Of a stretch of DNA of 64,000 nucleotides, positions 16,839 to 25,993 are shown piece after piece (position 1 is the first letter of the stretch; each line of letters opens with the position of its first letter). The position numbers and the translations under genes were made by a program. The DNA comes from Bacillota bacterium (lineage in GTDB: Bacteria > Bacillota > Clostridia > Acetivibrionales > DSM-1351), in NCBI GenBank assembly GCA_023439045.1, contig JAEXOY010000030.1, positions 62,001-126,000 on the forward strand. Reading direction: 5' to 3'. The notes below the pieces were generated by a model. The model worked only from the letters and a program-made list of their open reading frames with translations, was not told where the DNA came from and made no database searches.

Positions 16839-17935
16839 GACCACTCTCAGCGATTAAGTATATTAGATCTTGCATGGGTAAATTGTTACCTATAATAATT
16901 ACAGTATGTCTCGGTGTAGCAATAATGTATTTTATGGTAATGTTTGTAGCCCAGCTAGGCAAATCAGTCAATATTATGGGTTTATACCCCTATGAGAATG
17001 CGTCCATGGTGTGGGGGGGAGAAAAGGGTATTGATGATAGTGATAGTAAAAAAATTATAGATTATTCTAAGTCAAAGGGAACACAGACTTTCAGTGTGGA
17101 CGGATATAGTATAAGCTATAATATTGTTGTCGGAAAGACTGGTGGAACTATACTTATGACTGGTAAGGATGACATAAAAGATATAGTCAACACGCTTAAG
17201 CTTACGATATCTGAGGGTAATCTTCCGCAAAAGCAAGGAGAAATCTTATTGGATGAACGCCTCGCCAAGAACTATGGATTATCCGTGGGCTCGGTAGTGA
17301 ATAAAAATACTGATGGCTGGTACATAAATATGGATTTAAAAATTGCTGGCATATATACAGGGAAAGCAGCAATGGGAATTGGGATACTTGACACGCAATA
17401 TTTAAACTTAGGAGATCCATATGTTTCATTGGCTATTACTGGACCTACTGAAAGCATGGAAGATATAAATAATTACATTGATCAATTTTCTTCGAAATAT
17501 ACAGTTAATACACTTCAATCTGAAAGCAAAATGCTCAATAAACTCAATGGACCTATTGCTGCTATGGAGGCGTTTTGCGGTGTTATTCTAGTGGGTGTTA
17601 TAGGAATTTTTATTGCTAATATTACATCAATCCAATATACAGTAAGAAAAAAAGAACTGGAGCTATTGCATGCCATTGGCTATAGCCGTGGATATATAGT
17701 CATGAAGTCTTTCAAGGAAATGAGTATAGCTGCATTGATTGGATACGTTTTAGGTATTGGTGTAGCAGTACTAATAGGCTGGATAATGAACATATATATG
17801 CTTGAAGAGAATGGCACGGCTATGACACTTATACTTCCAAAGGATATAATATTGATGTTGCTAATTCCACTATGCTTATCGTTGTTTAGTATTCTGGCGC
17901 CGATTAAATTAACCAAATTCAAAGAGTTGGCATGA
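16835..17935 (+). CDS. FtsX-like ABC transporter permease (second subunit)
   Basis: A 366-aa permease similar in layout to the first: N-terminal helix at about 15-40, a large extracellular domain, and three C-terminal helices (about 240-360) with KELELLHAIGYSRGYIV in the coupling loop. The extracellular domains of the two permeases differ, as expected for a heterodimer. It ends the operon, followed by a 14-bp-arm hairpin and a bidirectional terminator. The exported substrate is unknown. Confidence 0.85.
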   Translation: MRPLSAIKYIRSCMGKLLPIIITVCLGVAIMYFMVMFVAQLGKSVNIMGLYPYENASMVWGGEKGIDDSDSKKIIDYSKSKGTQTFSVDGYSISYNIVVGKTGGTILMTGKDDIKDIVNTLKLTISEGNLPQKQGEILLDERLAKNYGLSVGSVVNKNTDGWYINMDLKIAGIYTGKAAMGIGILDTQYLNLGDPYVSLAITGPTESMEDINNYIDQFSSKYTVNTLQSESKMLNKLNGPIAAMEAFCGVILVGVIGIFIANITSIQYTVRKKELELLHAIGYSRGYIVMKSFKEMSIAALIGYVLGIGVAVLIGWIMNIYMLEENGTAMTLILPKDIILMLLIPLCLSLFSILAPIKLTKFKELA

Positions 17936-17960
17936 TTTAAGAACAATCTTAATTTAAGGT

Positions 17961-17992
17961 ATTTAGATATTTCTATTAAGAAATATCTAAAT
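17961..17992. repeat. Perfect inverted repeat with 14-bp arms
   Basis: ATTTAGATATTTCT and its exact complement AGAAATATCTAAAT flank a 4-nt ATTA loop. There is no T-run; the true terminator follows two bases later. It may reinforce termination or protect mRNA ends. Confidence 0.7.
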
Positions 17993-17993
17993 A

Positions 17994-18040
17994 AAACTGC
18001 CCCAACCTTTTCATTTATGATTAGGTGGGGGCAGTTTTTA
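17994..18040. terminator. Bidirectional terminator, exporter operon / hppA
   Basis: AAAACTGCCCC...AGGT-GGGGGCAGTTTT forms a GC-rich stem with A-run before and T-run after, placed between convergent transcription units. Confidence 0.85.
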
Positions 18041-18090
18041 GAGTGTATTGAGTGGCTATCTGAACAGGTAACTACCCATGCTAAAAACTA

Positions 18091-20565
18091 TTATGCAGAC
18101 AGCTTATTATCCTTTTTTGCTGCAATATTTTTCTTTGAGGTAATTCTCATGGTATAGAAGGACCTCCATACAAATATTAGAGCAATAACAAGGAATGCTG
18201 CACCAAAGTATGGCGCATAGTCTTGGAAGTCTTTACTTATTGCCATTTCCATAGCTAATAAGCCAAATAAAGTAGTGAATTTAATAATAGGATTGAGTGC
18301 AACGGAGGAAGTATCCTTGAAAGGATCACCAACAGTATCGCCAACAACTGTTGCATCGTGCAGCGCAGTGCCCTTCTGTTTCAAGTCTACCTCAACCACC
18401 TTCTTTGCATTATCCCAGCAGCCACCTGCATTTGCCATAAATATGGCCTGATATAAACCAAATATTGCAATTGATATCAGGTAAGAAATAAATAACGCTA
18501 CAGCATTTTTGCCATTTGCAGGAGATGATAGACATGCGAATGCCATTGCAAATGAGAATATTGCAATGAAAATGTTAAACATACCCTTTTGGGCATATTG
18601 AGTGCAAATCTTTACAACTTCTTTTGACTTTTCTGTTGCTGCCTTTTGGCTTGCATTTTCGTCCAACTGAATATTTTGCTTTATGTATTCAACAGCTCTG
18701 TAAGCGCCTGTTGAAACGGCTTGAGTGGATGCGCCTGTAAACCAATAGATTACTGCACCTCCACAAAGGAAGCCTAAAATTGTAAATGGGTTTAGTAGGT
18801 TTAATATTTCTTCAGGCTTAACACCAAGAACCTTTTGGATTACAAGAATAAGAGAGAAAATCATTGTGGTAGCACCTACAACAGCAGTACCAATAAGTAC
18901 GGGCTTTGCAGTAGCTTTAAATGTATTGCCAGCTCCATCATTAGCTTCAAGGTAATACTTCGCTTTTTCAAAATCGGGCTTAAACCCAAAGTCCTTTTCA
19001 ATTTCTTGACTGATATTTGGAATTTCTTCAATAAGTGATAGTTCATAAATAGACTGTGCATTGTCTGTAACTGGTCCATAGCTATCTACCGCAATGGTTA
19101 CAGGCCCCATGCCTAGGAAGCCAAATGCGACAAGACCAAATGCAAATATTGATTCATAACTCATTATGTCAGATAGGCCATATTTACTTGCAACATATGC
19201 ACCAAACATTAATGCGACAAACACCATGCCCTTCCAAAATGCACTAAAGTTACCTGCTACTAATCCGGACAGTATATTGAGTGAGGGGCCTCCTTCCTTA
19301 GAGGCGGTGACTGTTTCATTAACATGAATTGACTTAGGACTGGTAAATATCTTTGTAAACTCCGGAATCAATGCTGCTCCAAGGGTACCACAGCTTATTA
19401 TTATTGATAACACAAGCCATAGATTCTCGGAACTGCCCGCAACCGCTGTTCCAGGACCAATAAGGAAATAACTTATTGCAAAAGTAGCAATTATTGAGAG
19501 TACGGAAGTAATCCATACCAGACTAGTCAATGGCTGTTCAAAGTCCATATCTTCAACCTTGCTGTACTTTACGTTTGTAAATAGTTTGTTTATGTAGAAT
19601 GCAGCAACAGATGTTATTATCATCATAATACGCATTGTAAATATCCAGATAAGCATATCACTTTGCAAGTTACCTGTTACCGCTAGAGTAATAAATGTTA
19701 TCAGGGCAACGCCTGTTACGCCATATGTCTCAAACCCGTCAGCCGTAGGTCCAACGCTGTCTCCAGCATTGTCGCCTGTACAGTCAGCTATTACGCCAGG
19801 ATTACGAGGATCATCTTCTTTGATTTTAAATACTATTTTCATTAGATCTGATCCAATGTCGGCAATCTTTGTAAAAATGCCTCCTGCGATACGAAGGGCA
19901 CTTGCTCCTAGGGACTCTCCAATTGCAAACCCTATAAAGCTCGCACCTGCTAAATCGGAGGGTACAAATCGCAAAATAATAAGCATCATTAATAATTCTA
20001 CACATATCAGAATAACTCCGATACTCATTCCTGCATCAAGAGGAATTGATAGTAGCTTGAGCGGCTTTTTTTCCAAAGAGGAAAAAGCCATTCTACTATT
20101 TGCAAGAGTATTCATTCTAATTCCGTACCATGCAACGCAATAGGAACCTAGTATGCCTATTACTGTCCAAAAGAGTATTAGTAAAACGCCACTGATTCCT
20201 TTGTTTTGTAGGTACCCGAAGTAAAATGCAATACATACTCCGATAAATAGAAGTAGAAGAGCTAGAAATTTACCCTGCTGAACCAAATAGGTCTTGCAGG
20301 TTTCATAGATAGTGTTTGCTACTTCTAACATGCTGGAGTGTGCTCTAATCTTTTTAACTTTAATAAATTGATAAAGTCCAAACACCAATCCCAAAATACA
20401 AACTATAATACCAACATACATATAGTTGTACTTTTCTGTAAGGTCTGGCAGCACAGTATCTGCTTCGCTTGCACACGCAAATGCAGGTACAAGCATTGTC
20501 AGTATCAATCCTAGCACAGTTGACATAGCTAACTTTTTGATAGATCTGGCAAGTATTGAATACAT
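18091..20565 (-). CDS. hppA: Membrane-bound ion-translocating pyrophosphatase, divergent long form
   Basis: An 824-aa membrane pyrophosphatase that couples PPi hydrolysis to H+ and/or Na+ transport. It is longer than the usual 660-770 aa, with an added N-terminal signal-like helix and an extra helix pair. The PPi-binding loop reads EDDPRNPGVIADC followed by TGDNAGDSVGPTADGFETYG, differing from the common GDNVGDVAGMGADLFESY. The usual DVGADLVGKVE is DIGSDLMKIVF. A second catalytic loop is GPVTDNAQSIYEL. The K+-dependence position has Lys (GNTFKATAKP), which in this family predicts K+-independence. I recall this loop type from the Chlorobium-like, Na+-regulated H+-pumping clade, to be confirmed by phylogeny. 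AGGAGG precedes the ATG; monocistronic. Confidence 0.93.
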   Translation of the reverse strand: MYSILARSIKKLAMSTVLGLILTMLVPAFACASEADTVLPDLTEKYNYMYVGIIVCILGLVFGLYQFIKVKKIRAHSSMLEVANTIYETCKTYLVQQGKFLALLLLFIGVCIAFYFGYLQNKGISGVLLILFWTVIGILGSYCVAWYGIRMNTLANSRMAFSSLEKKPLKLLSIPLDAGMSIGVILICVELLMMLIILRFVPSDLAGASFIGFAIGESLGASALRIAGGIFTKIADIGSDLMKIVFKIKEDDPRNPGVIADCTGDNAGDSVGPTADGFETYGVTGVALITFITLAVTGNLQSDMLIWIFTMRIMMIITSVAAFYINKLFTNVKYSKVEDMDFEQPLTSLVWITSVLSIIATFAISYFLIGPGTAVAGSSENLWLVLSIIISCGTLGAALIPEFTKIFTSPKSIHVNETVTASKEGGPSLNILSGLVAGNFSAFWKGMVFVALMFGAYVASKYGLSDIMSYESIFAFGLVAFGFLGMGPVTIAVDSYGPVTDNAQSIYELSLIEEIPNISQEIEKDFGFKPDFEKAKYYLEANDGAGNTFKATAKPVLIGTAVVGATTMIFSLILVIQKVLGVKPEEILNLLNPFTILGFLCGGAVIYWFTGASTQAVSTGAYRAVEYIKQNIQLDENASQKAATEKSKEVVKICTQYAQKGMFNIFIAIFSFAMAFACLSSPANGKNAVALFISYLISIAIFGLYQAIFMANAGGCWDNAKKVVEVDLKQKGTALHDATVVGDTVGDPFKDTSSVALNPIIKFTTLFGLLAMEMAISKDFQDYAPYFGAAFLVIALIFVWRSFYTMRITSKKNIAAKKDNKLSA

Positions 20566-20754
20566 TAATTAACCTCCTCCGCGTTTCCCTTATTTTTAAA
20601 TAAATTCAATAAAATGTAATTCTATATCCATAGCCAATTTTCCTTTATTATCTAATTTATATTCTAAAAAAAAATAATAATATCAGTTTACAATGGAAAT
20701 ATTATTTGGTAAAATAAGGTAAATACGTAGGATAAAATTTGGGGGTATTTATTT

Positions 20755-20907
20755 ATGAAAGAGACAAGTACTGTCCAGCTAAAAAATGAAATTTTTGAAA
20801 TGAAGAATCAATTATACAATCTTATTGAGAACAAAGATCTCTGTGATCAATCAGTTATTAAGCTAAGTCAGCAGATAGACAACATCATTATTCAGTATTA
20901 CAAATAA
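20755..20907 (+). CDS. Spo0E-like aspartyl-phosphate phosphatase, 50 aa
   Basis: A 50-codon frame with the Spo0E family pattern: a first helix with LKNEIFEMKNQLYNLIENKD, then the signature SVIKLSQQIDNIIIQYYK, where SQxxD is the catalytic-contact motif. Spo0E proteins dephosphorylate Spo0A-P and delay sporulation. GGGGGT precedes the ATG at 20755. It lies divergent from hppA with no partner gene, and a weak AT-rich hairpin (20950-20979) follows. The length is typical of the family (about 45-85 aa). Confidence 0.85.
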   Translation: MKETSTVQLKNEIFEMKNQLYNLIENKDLCDQSVIKLSQQIDNIIIQYYK

Positions 20908-20949
20908 AGTATAACTTATTTTATTTCTTCGGTGTTATTAAATGTTGCA

Positions 20950-20979
20950 AATAAAGTATGATACTTGTATTACTTTATT
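20950..20979 (+). terminator. AT-rich hairpin after the Spo0E-like gene
   Basis: AATAAAGTA 20950-20958 pairs with TACTTTATT 20971-20979 around a 12-nt loop. AAATAAAGTAT also occurs at 20902 and a variant near 21008, so this spacer contains three similar segments. No perfect T-run; weak terminator call. Confidence 0.4.
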
Positions 20980-21029
20980 GCTTCTTTAGCAATGCTTGAA
21001 TACTATAAATAAGTATAATACTATATTAT

Positions 21030-21263
21030 TTATTGCTCTTTTAGCAACATTTGTACCTTATTAATTGCTGATATTGCTTCATTCCTAAGTTCCTTATCAG
21101 CAATTTTATCAAGGTTATTTTCCAAATATGCTATTTTAGTTTTGGTATGCTCTGTGAATAGAGAACGGTCAAGATATTTTTTCTCATATTTCGTAATTAG
21201 TAGATTTACCACTTTTACAGAGCATTCAAAAAGCTCTAATTCAATTTTGTCCTTGGTATTCAT
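21030..21263 (-). CDS. Small hypothetical protein, 77 aa
   Basis: A 77-aa charged, almost entirely alpha-helical protein (MNTKDKIELELFECSVKVVN at the start, AISAINKVQMLLKEQ at the end) without signal peptide or membrane segment. GAGGTGA precedes the ATG at a good distance. It is convergent with the Spo0E-like gene and divergent from the GNAT gene. I do not recognise a family; small helical sporulation or regulatory proteins are of this type, but nothing in the sequence assigns a function. Confidence 0.6.
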   Translation of the reverse strand: MNTKDKIELELFECSVKVVNLLITKYEKKYLDRSLFTEHTKTKIAYLENNLDKIADKELRNEAISAINKVQMLLKEQ

Positions 21264-21430
21264 AACTTCACCTCAAGCATTAACAACATATATTTAAAAT
21301 AGTATTTTATTGGCAAAATGTCAATTATTTCCTACAAAATTAAGTATAAATTGAAAAGTAATAGTATTTGAAGTACAATCAAACAGTATGATGTAACGAA
21401 TAAGGGAACTATTATGGAGAAGTGATTAAC

Positions 21431-21940
21431 ATGCTAAATTTTTGTATTCCAGCTACAAATAAGATAGTTCTGAAAAATTTAAATGTAGATACACTAAAAG
21501 CTTTGTATGAAATACATAACAATACCATCTCATTTCAGTATGCCACTGGCATTAGAAGTGAAATAAACTTTGAGATCTTTTTTTATAAGATGCGAGAGTT
21601 TATCTCAAAAAAGAATACATTTTTTTTAACAGTTAATCACTCTGAGAAGGGCTTAATTGGATTTGTTAAAGGGTTTGTGGAGCAGGAGGTAACGTGGATT
21701 AATTCATTGGTTATTGATGTTCCATTTCAAAAAAATGGATTCGGGAAAGAGACCGTCAAAATATTAGAACACTATCTCAAAACACAGTTAAGTGTTGAGA
21801 AAATTTTCCTATCGGTAGCAAAAGAAAATGCAGGTGGCATTAACTTTTGGCTAAGTTGTCAGTACAGTACCTGCGATTACGATAATAATGGTAATACTTT
21901 ATTGAAGAAAAAGGCATTGATTATGAAGAAATCGCTATAG
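21431..21940 (+). CDS. GNAT-family N-acetyltransferase
   Basis: A 169-aa acetyltransferase. The acetyl-CoA site is seen in VIDVPFQKNGFGKETVKILE, a variant of the Q/R-x-x-G-x-G/A loop (QKNGFGK), followed by a conserved C-terminal NAGGINFWLSCQYS. The ATG at 21431 is chosen because GGAGAAG stands 8 bp upstream; an in-frame GTG at 21422 overlaps that site. The acceptor substrate cannot be inferred. No operon partners. Confidence 0.8.
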   Translation: MLNFCIPATNKIVLKNLNVDTLKALYEIHNNTISFQYATGIRSEINFEIFFYKMREFISKKNTFFLTVNHSEKGLIGFVKGFVEQEVTWINSLVIDVPFQKNGFGKETVKILEHYLKTQLSVEKIFLSVAKENAGGINFWLSCQYSTCDYDNNGNTLLKKKALIMKKSL

Positions 21941-21995
21941 TTAATGATTTATTACGTTAATATTACTAAAAAGTTGCTGGTTTGTTTCAAAATAT

Positions 21996-22024
21996 TTGAC
22001 AATGTATTACAAACGCTATATAAT
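21996..22024 (+). promoter_or_regulatory. Consensus SigA promoter of the riboswitch-NlpC/P60 gene
   Basis: TTGACA 21996-22001, 17-bp spacer, TATAAT 22019-22024: a perfect match. Transcription should start at about 22031, right at the beginning of the riboswitch. Confidence 0.85.
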
Positions 22025-22029
22025 ATGAA

Positions 22030-22150
22030 AAGATAAAGGCTGAATCCTCTTTTTTAAAGAGGTACGGAGGAACCAAATATTGGGGTTAATCCATTTTAAA
22101 TGGTAGGGCGGTCCTATTGCCCGAGCCCGACAGCTAACTTCGGAAGCGAC
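22030..22150 (+). ncRNA. c-di-AMP riboswitch (ydaO/yuaA type)
   Basis: The class signature is clear: GGCTGAATCCTC, then GGTACGGAGGAACCAA, GGGGTTAATCC, then GCCCGAGCCCGACAGC and TAACTTCGGAAGC. In this class ligand binding turns expression off. It precedes an SH3-NlpC/P60 cell-wall hydrolase, the classical target, so wall hydrolysis falls when c-di-AMP is high. The ribosome-binding site of the gene lies just 3' of the aptamer (22154-22162). No separate terminator is obvious between the two, so control may be at translation or through an overlapping structure. Confidence 0.93.
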
Positions 22151-22167
22151 AATATAGGAGGACTACA

Positions 22168-23055
22168 ATGGTAAACAAAGCAACAAAGGTACTCGTGGGA
22201 TGTATCTTGGCTTTTTCTCTTGTTTTGATTTATTCTTTGACGCAGGCGGCTACACAGCCAGCCCAAATCAAAGCAAATGGTGTAAACATAAGAACTAACC
22301 CAAATACCGACTCGGAAGTTGTGACTACTGTATCTGCTAAGTCGGTATCCATTATTGACGAGGCTAATGGTTGGTATAAGGTTACATACAGCGGCAAGTC
22401 AGGTTGGGTATTAGGAAAATTTGTTACACCAAGCAAAACAAATGGAAGTATTAACGCTGATGGAGTTAACTTCAGAGAAAGCTCGAATACAAGCTCAAAG
22501 ATACTCGATTCCCTAAACAAGGGAAAGAGTGTGGTAATACTTGATACCAAGGCTGGCTTTCATAAAGTACAGGTTGGATCAAAAATTGGCTATGTTGCTA
22601 TGAAGTTTGTATCAACAAAATCCACAGATAGCAAGACACCTTCTCGTTCTGTAGAAAATGTATCTATACCATACAACGGTACTGTTGCAGAAAAGGTTAT
22701 TGCATATGCAAAAGATCTTCAGGGTGTTAAGTATGTATATGGATCAAACAGTCCAAGTAAAGGTTTTGACTGTTCAGGTTTTGTTGGTTATGTATTTAAA
22801 AAGGTAGGCATTGACTTAGAACGATCTTCAGCAGATATGGCAAGCAACGGGGTTAAAGTTTCAAAGTCAGAGTTAAAACCTGGCGACGTTCTTTTCTTCC
22901 ACGCTAGAAGTAGTAAGGGCAGTAATGTCGATCATGTTGGTCTCTATCTGGGTGGAGATAAGTTTATTCATGCTTCCACTTCAAAGAACAAAGTCGTAAT
23001 TGAAACACTTTCTACATACAGAGGCAAGTACCTGTTTGCAAGAAGGGTTATTTAA
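22168..23055 (+). CDS. Secreted SH3-domain NlpC/P60 peptidoglycan endopeptidase
   Basis: A 295-aa cell-wall hydrolase. Signal peptide at about 1-28, two bacterial SH3 domains (about 30-85 and 90-150) each starting with a NGVNIR or DGVNFR strand, a linker, and a C-terminal NlpC/P60 domain (about 175-295). The catalytic Cys is in FDCSGFVGYV, the first His in VDHVGLYLG and a third polar residue in FIHAST. It would cut D-Glu-diamino-acid bonds in stem peptides. AGGAGGA precedes the ATG. It is monocistronic, under a c-di-AMP riboswitch, with its own terminator. Confidence 0.93.
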   Translation: MVNKATKVLVGCILAFSLVLIYSLTQAATQPAQIKANGVNIRTNPNTDSEVVTTVSAKSVSIIDEANGWYKVTYSGKSGWVLGKFVTPSKTNGSINADGVNFRESSNTSSKILDSLNKGKSVVILDTKAGFHKVQVGSKIGYVAMKFVSTKSTDSKTPSRSVENVSIPYNGTVAEKVIAYAKDLQGVKYVYGSNSPSKGFDCSGFVGYVFKKVGIDLERSSADMASNGVKVSKSELKPGDVLFFHARSSKGSNVDHVGLYLGGDKFIHASTSKNKVVIETLSTYRGKYLFARRVI

Positions 23056-23061
23056 ATTTTA

Positions 23062-23086
23062 AACGCCCAATGACTTGGGCGTTTTT
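23062..23086 (+). terminator. Terminator of the NlpC/P60 gene
   Basis: AACGCCCAA pairs with TTGGGCGTT around a TGAC loop, followed by TTTTCTTTT. Confidence 0.88.
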
Positions 23087-23210
23087 CTTTTCTGTTTCGC
23101 TGCTTAAGCCATTTAGTACTTATTTTGGTTAAGCCACCATACCGATTATTTTTCTTTAATTTTTTTAAGATTTTATAACTATCTCTATGTTTTTACATTT
23201 ATAAATACAT

Positions 23211-23292
23211 CCCTATCTATACTCTATCTATACTTCTATCTATACTTCTATCTATATTTTTATATCTATCTATATCTATCTATATTTCTATT
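23211..23292. repeat. Low-complexity CTATCTATA repeat
   Basis: Many copies of (T)CTATCTATA with a 12-bp period at first (TCTATCTATACT) and shorter periods later. It occupies the middle of the 345-bp spacer 23056-23400 before comEC; the rest is AT-rich, with no promoter I would call. Confidence 0.7.
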
Positions 23293-23400
23293 TCTTAGTT
23301 AATATGTATTTGTTTTATATCTATAAAATGTGTTTATTTTTATGTCTCAATATTTATATCTATTTTTGACAACTAAATCTTTTTGAGAGGATCTGATATT

Positions 23401-25779
23401 TTGTGCGTTAAAAGACCTCTGTGTTATTTCTGTATTTCACTTTGCTGTGGAATAGTACTGCGACAGCTGTTTTCCGTGTTTTTTTGTTATTGCATTATTA
23501 TTTTGCTGCTTATTTTTGTACTAATTTTTGCTTATATGAGGCGAGCGTGGTTATCGTTTCTACTACCATGTCTTTTATTTTTATTAATAGGAGTTGTTTT
23601 GTTTCATGTCACTGAGAGTAGGTACTCTTACACATTTAAGCAATATTATTCGAAGGAGGTTGTAGTAGATGGATACATTTGTAGTGAGATTGAAATTAAG
23701 GCCGACAAAATACAATTTGTTTTACAGTCAAGTAAAATAAATAATGTATCGAGCAAAAACAGTGCTGTATCAAGCAAAAATAGTGAAGTATCGAGCAAGC
23801 TAAGTAATGTTAAAGAAATAAAAGGAAAAATATTGATTAGCATTAAAAAAGCGGATACCAAGCTATATGGCTATGGAAATAAGCTCAGAATAACAGGATA
23901 TTTGCAGCTGCCACGACCCATGAGTAATCCTGGCGGTTTTGATTATCAACGTTACCTGCGTTCTTTGGGAATTACGGCCATTATTTATGTTGATGAAAGC
24001 AATGTTACACATTTATCAGGACAAGAGGGCTGGTTAATCAAAGATATTGGAATATCGGTCAAGAATGCCTTGGTAGACATTACAAATAGATGTCTCGATA
24101 AAAATCAGGCTGGCTTACTAAGTGGAATGCTCATAGGCTATAAAGATGGGCTGGACGACAATGCATTTAATGCGTTTAGTACAGCAGGCCTAACCCACAT
24201 TATGGTTGCCTCAGGTATGAATGTAGCTTTTATAATAATCCCCTTGTTGTATTTATTTAAAAAAATGAGGTTACCGCATAGGATGTCCCTCATTCTCACA
24301 ATAGCAGTGCTAATATTCTTCATCTTTGCAGCAGGCTTTTCTGCGTCAGTGGTACGAGCTGTTATTATGGGAATTATTATTCTCATTGGCAAAATGATAT
24401 ACCGCGACAGTGATGTTTTTACAAGCCTTTCAGCTTCGGCCATAATACTTTTGATTATTAATCCCTACTACTTGAACGATATAGGTTTCCAGTTGTCCTT
24501 TGGTGCTACCCTTTCCATAGTATTATTTTATAAAAAAATCAAGCAAGTAATATGCTTCAAGTATTGTCCTGAAATGGTATCTGATACACTAGCAGCAACT
24601 ATTTCTGCTCAATTAGGCGTTGTGCCAATTACGCTTTACTATTTTAATAATTTCTCGACTGTTGCAGTAATATCAAACCTGCTGGTGGTACCACTTGTAC
24701 AAGTAATTACTATAATAGGTTTTATCATGGTGTTTGCGGCGGTAGTAAACATTAATTTAGCAATTATAATTGGCTACATAAATAATTCTCTATTGTCATT
24801 TATTTTGTTTATAGTTGAAAGGTCGGCTGCTATTCCTTATGCTTCAATAAAGATACCTACGCCAACTATATTATTAATGGTTATCTATTATTTAGCAATT
24901 ATATATTTGTTTTACGCAGAAACGTTGCTTAATGGGATAAAAAATTGTTACTTAGGAGTACTATGTATGCTTATACTTATATTCGCAATACAAATATTTA
25001 TTCCAAAGCCCATGGAAATAACATTTGTAGATGTGGGGCAGGGGGATTCCACCTTTATTAAAACTGCAAAAAATGTTAAGGTTTTAATAGACGGTGGTCC
25101 GGAAAAAGCAGGAGAAAATTCATTGGTACCATTTTTGTTGGATAAAGGAGTCTTTAGTATGGATTATGTAATTGCATCGCATGGACATGACGACCATACG
25201 TATGGATTGCTTGATGTGCTTAAAACCTTTAGGATAGGTGCAGTTATTGTACCTGATACTACCGGTGAAGGGCTGGAAAAATTAATAGCCCTGTGTACAA
25301 AAAAATCAATAAGGGTTGTAAAATTAAAAGCAAATGATAAAATTAACCTTGACGCAAATACTTGTTTGGAAGTAATGAGCCCTGAAAAGTATAGTGGGCA
25401 AACAATATTAGATTTAAATGATACATCGTTGATAATGAAACTGATATACGGAGACTTCAGTGTATTATTTACTGGGGATAGCGGAATTGAGATTGAGCAG
25501 GAGCTTATACACAATAAGAATTTAAACTGCGATATTCTAAAGGTTGCTCATCACGGTTCACCAACATCCTCAAGTGACGAGTTTATAAAGGCGATTTCTC
25601 CAGCGTATGCTGTTATTCCTGTTGGGATAAATAAATTCGGGCATCCATCACAGTATGTTATTGACAGGCTTGAAAACAATGGTGCTACTGTTTTGAGAAC
25701 AGATTTAGAGGGTGCCATAGTAATAAAAAGTGATGGAAAGAGTTTTAAGATTAGTAATACTATTACAACGGATAAATAG
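23401..25779 (+). CDS. comEC: ComEC/Rec2 DNA-uptake channel protein
   Basis: A 792-aa competence protein forming the inner-membrane DNA channel. N-terminal helices and a soluble OB-like DUF4131 region (about 50-210), a competence domain with several helices (about 230-530; GLTHIMVASGMNVAFI is typical), and a C-terminal metallo-beta-lactamase-like nuclease domain (about 540-790) with DVGQGDSTFI, ASHGHDDHTYGL and KVAHHGSPTSS. GAGAGG upstream favours the TTG at 23401; a TTG at 23383 has no such site. Four copies of a seven-residue repeat occur within the soluble domain. Other competence genes are not in view. Confidence 0.9.
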   Translation: MCVKRPLCYFCISLCCGIVLRQLFSVFFCYCIIILLLIFVLIFAYMRRAWLSFLLPCLLFLLIGVVLFHVTESRYSYTFKQYYSKEVVVDGYICSEIEIKADKIQFVLQSSKINNVSSKNSAVSSKNSEVSSKLSNVKEIKGKILISIKKADTKLYGYGNKLRITGYLQLPRPMSNPGGFDYQRYLRSLGITAIIYVDESNVTHLSGQEGWLIKDIGISVKNALVDITNRCLDKNQAGLLSGMLIGYKDGLDDNAFNAFSTAGLTHIMVASGMNVAFIIIPLLYLFKKMRLPHRMSLILTIAVLIFFIFAAGFSASVVRAVIMGIIILIGKMIYRDSDVFTSLSASAIILLIINPYYLNDIGFQLSFGATLSIVLFYKKIKQVICFKYCPEMVSDTLAATISAQLGVVPITLYYFNNFSTVAVISNLLVVPLVQVITIIGFIMVFAAVVNINLAIIIGYINNSLLSFILFIVERSAAIPYASIKIPTPTILLMVIYYLAIIYLFYAETLLNGIKNCYLGVLCMLILIFAIQIFIPKPMEITFVDVGQGDSTFIKTAKNVKVLIDGGPEKAGENSLVPFLLDKGVFSMDYVIASHGHDDHTYGLLDVLKTFRIGAVIVPDTTGEGLEKLIALCTKKSIRVVKLKANDKINLDANTCLEVMSPEKYSGQTILDLNDTSLIMKLIYGDFSVLFTGDSGIEIEQELIHNKNLNCDILKVAHHGSPTSSSDEFIKAISPAYAVIPVGINKFGHPSQYVIDRLENNGATVLRTDLEGAIVIKSDGKSFKISNTITTDK
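23728..23811 (+). repeat. Four 21-bp tandem repeats inside comEC
   Basis: Units at 23728, 23749, 23770 and 23791 each start TC(A/G)AG(C/T)AA and encode SSKINNV, SSKNSAV, SSKNSEV and SSKLSNV. The reading frame is kept, so the protein carries a serine-rich heptapeptide array in the N-terminal soluble domain. Confidence 0.85.
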
Positions 25780-25888
25780 GGAAGATAATTCGTAATTGTC
25801 ATAGAACATAGTTAATCATTGTAGATAATTTGCAAATGTCATTATTGACAAAACTATTTTTCTAAATTTATAAATATACTATAACGCA

Positions 25889-25983
25889 GTAGAATTAATA
25901 TAATAATACACTGAAATGATATGCATTATCCAATTGTGCTTGATGTATGATATGTAGAATTAATATAATAATACACCGAAATG
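25889..25983. repeat. 30-bp direct repeat upstream of holA
   Basis: GTAGAATTAATATAATAATA (first 20 of 30 bases) occurs at 25889-25918 and again at 25954-25983 with a single T/C difference near its end. Both copies contain AATATAATAATA, which may supply -10 boxes, so the holA promoter region appears duplicated. Confidence 0.75.
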
Positions 25984-25993
25984 GGGACGGACT

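Noticed and set aside
25780..25993. rpsT (ribosomal protein S20) expected near holA
   Set aside because: Conserved neighbour in other Firmicutes, but no such frame exists on either strand here.
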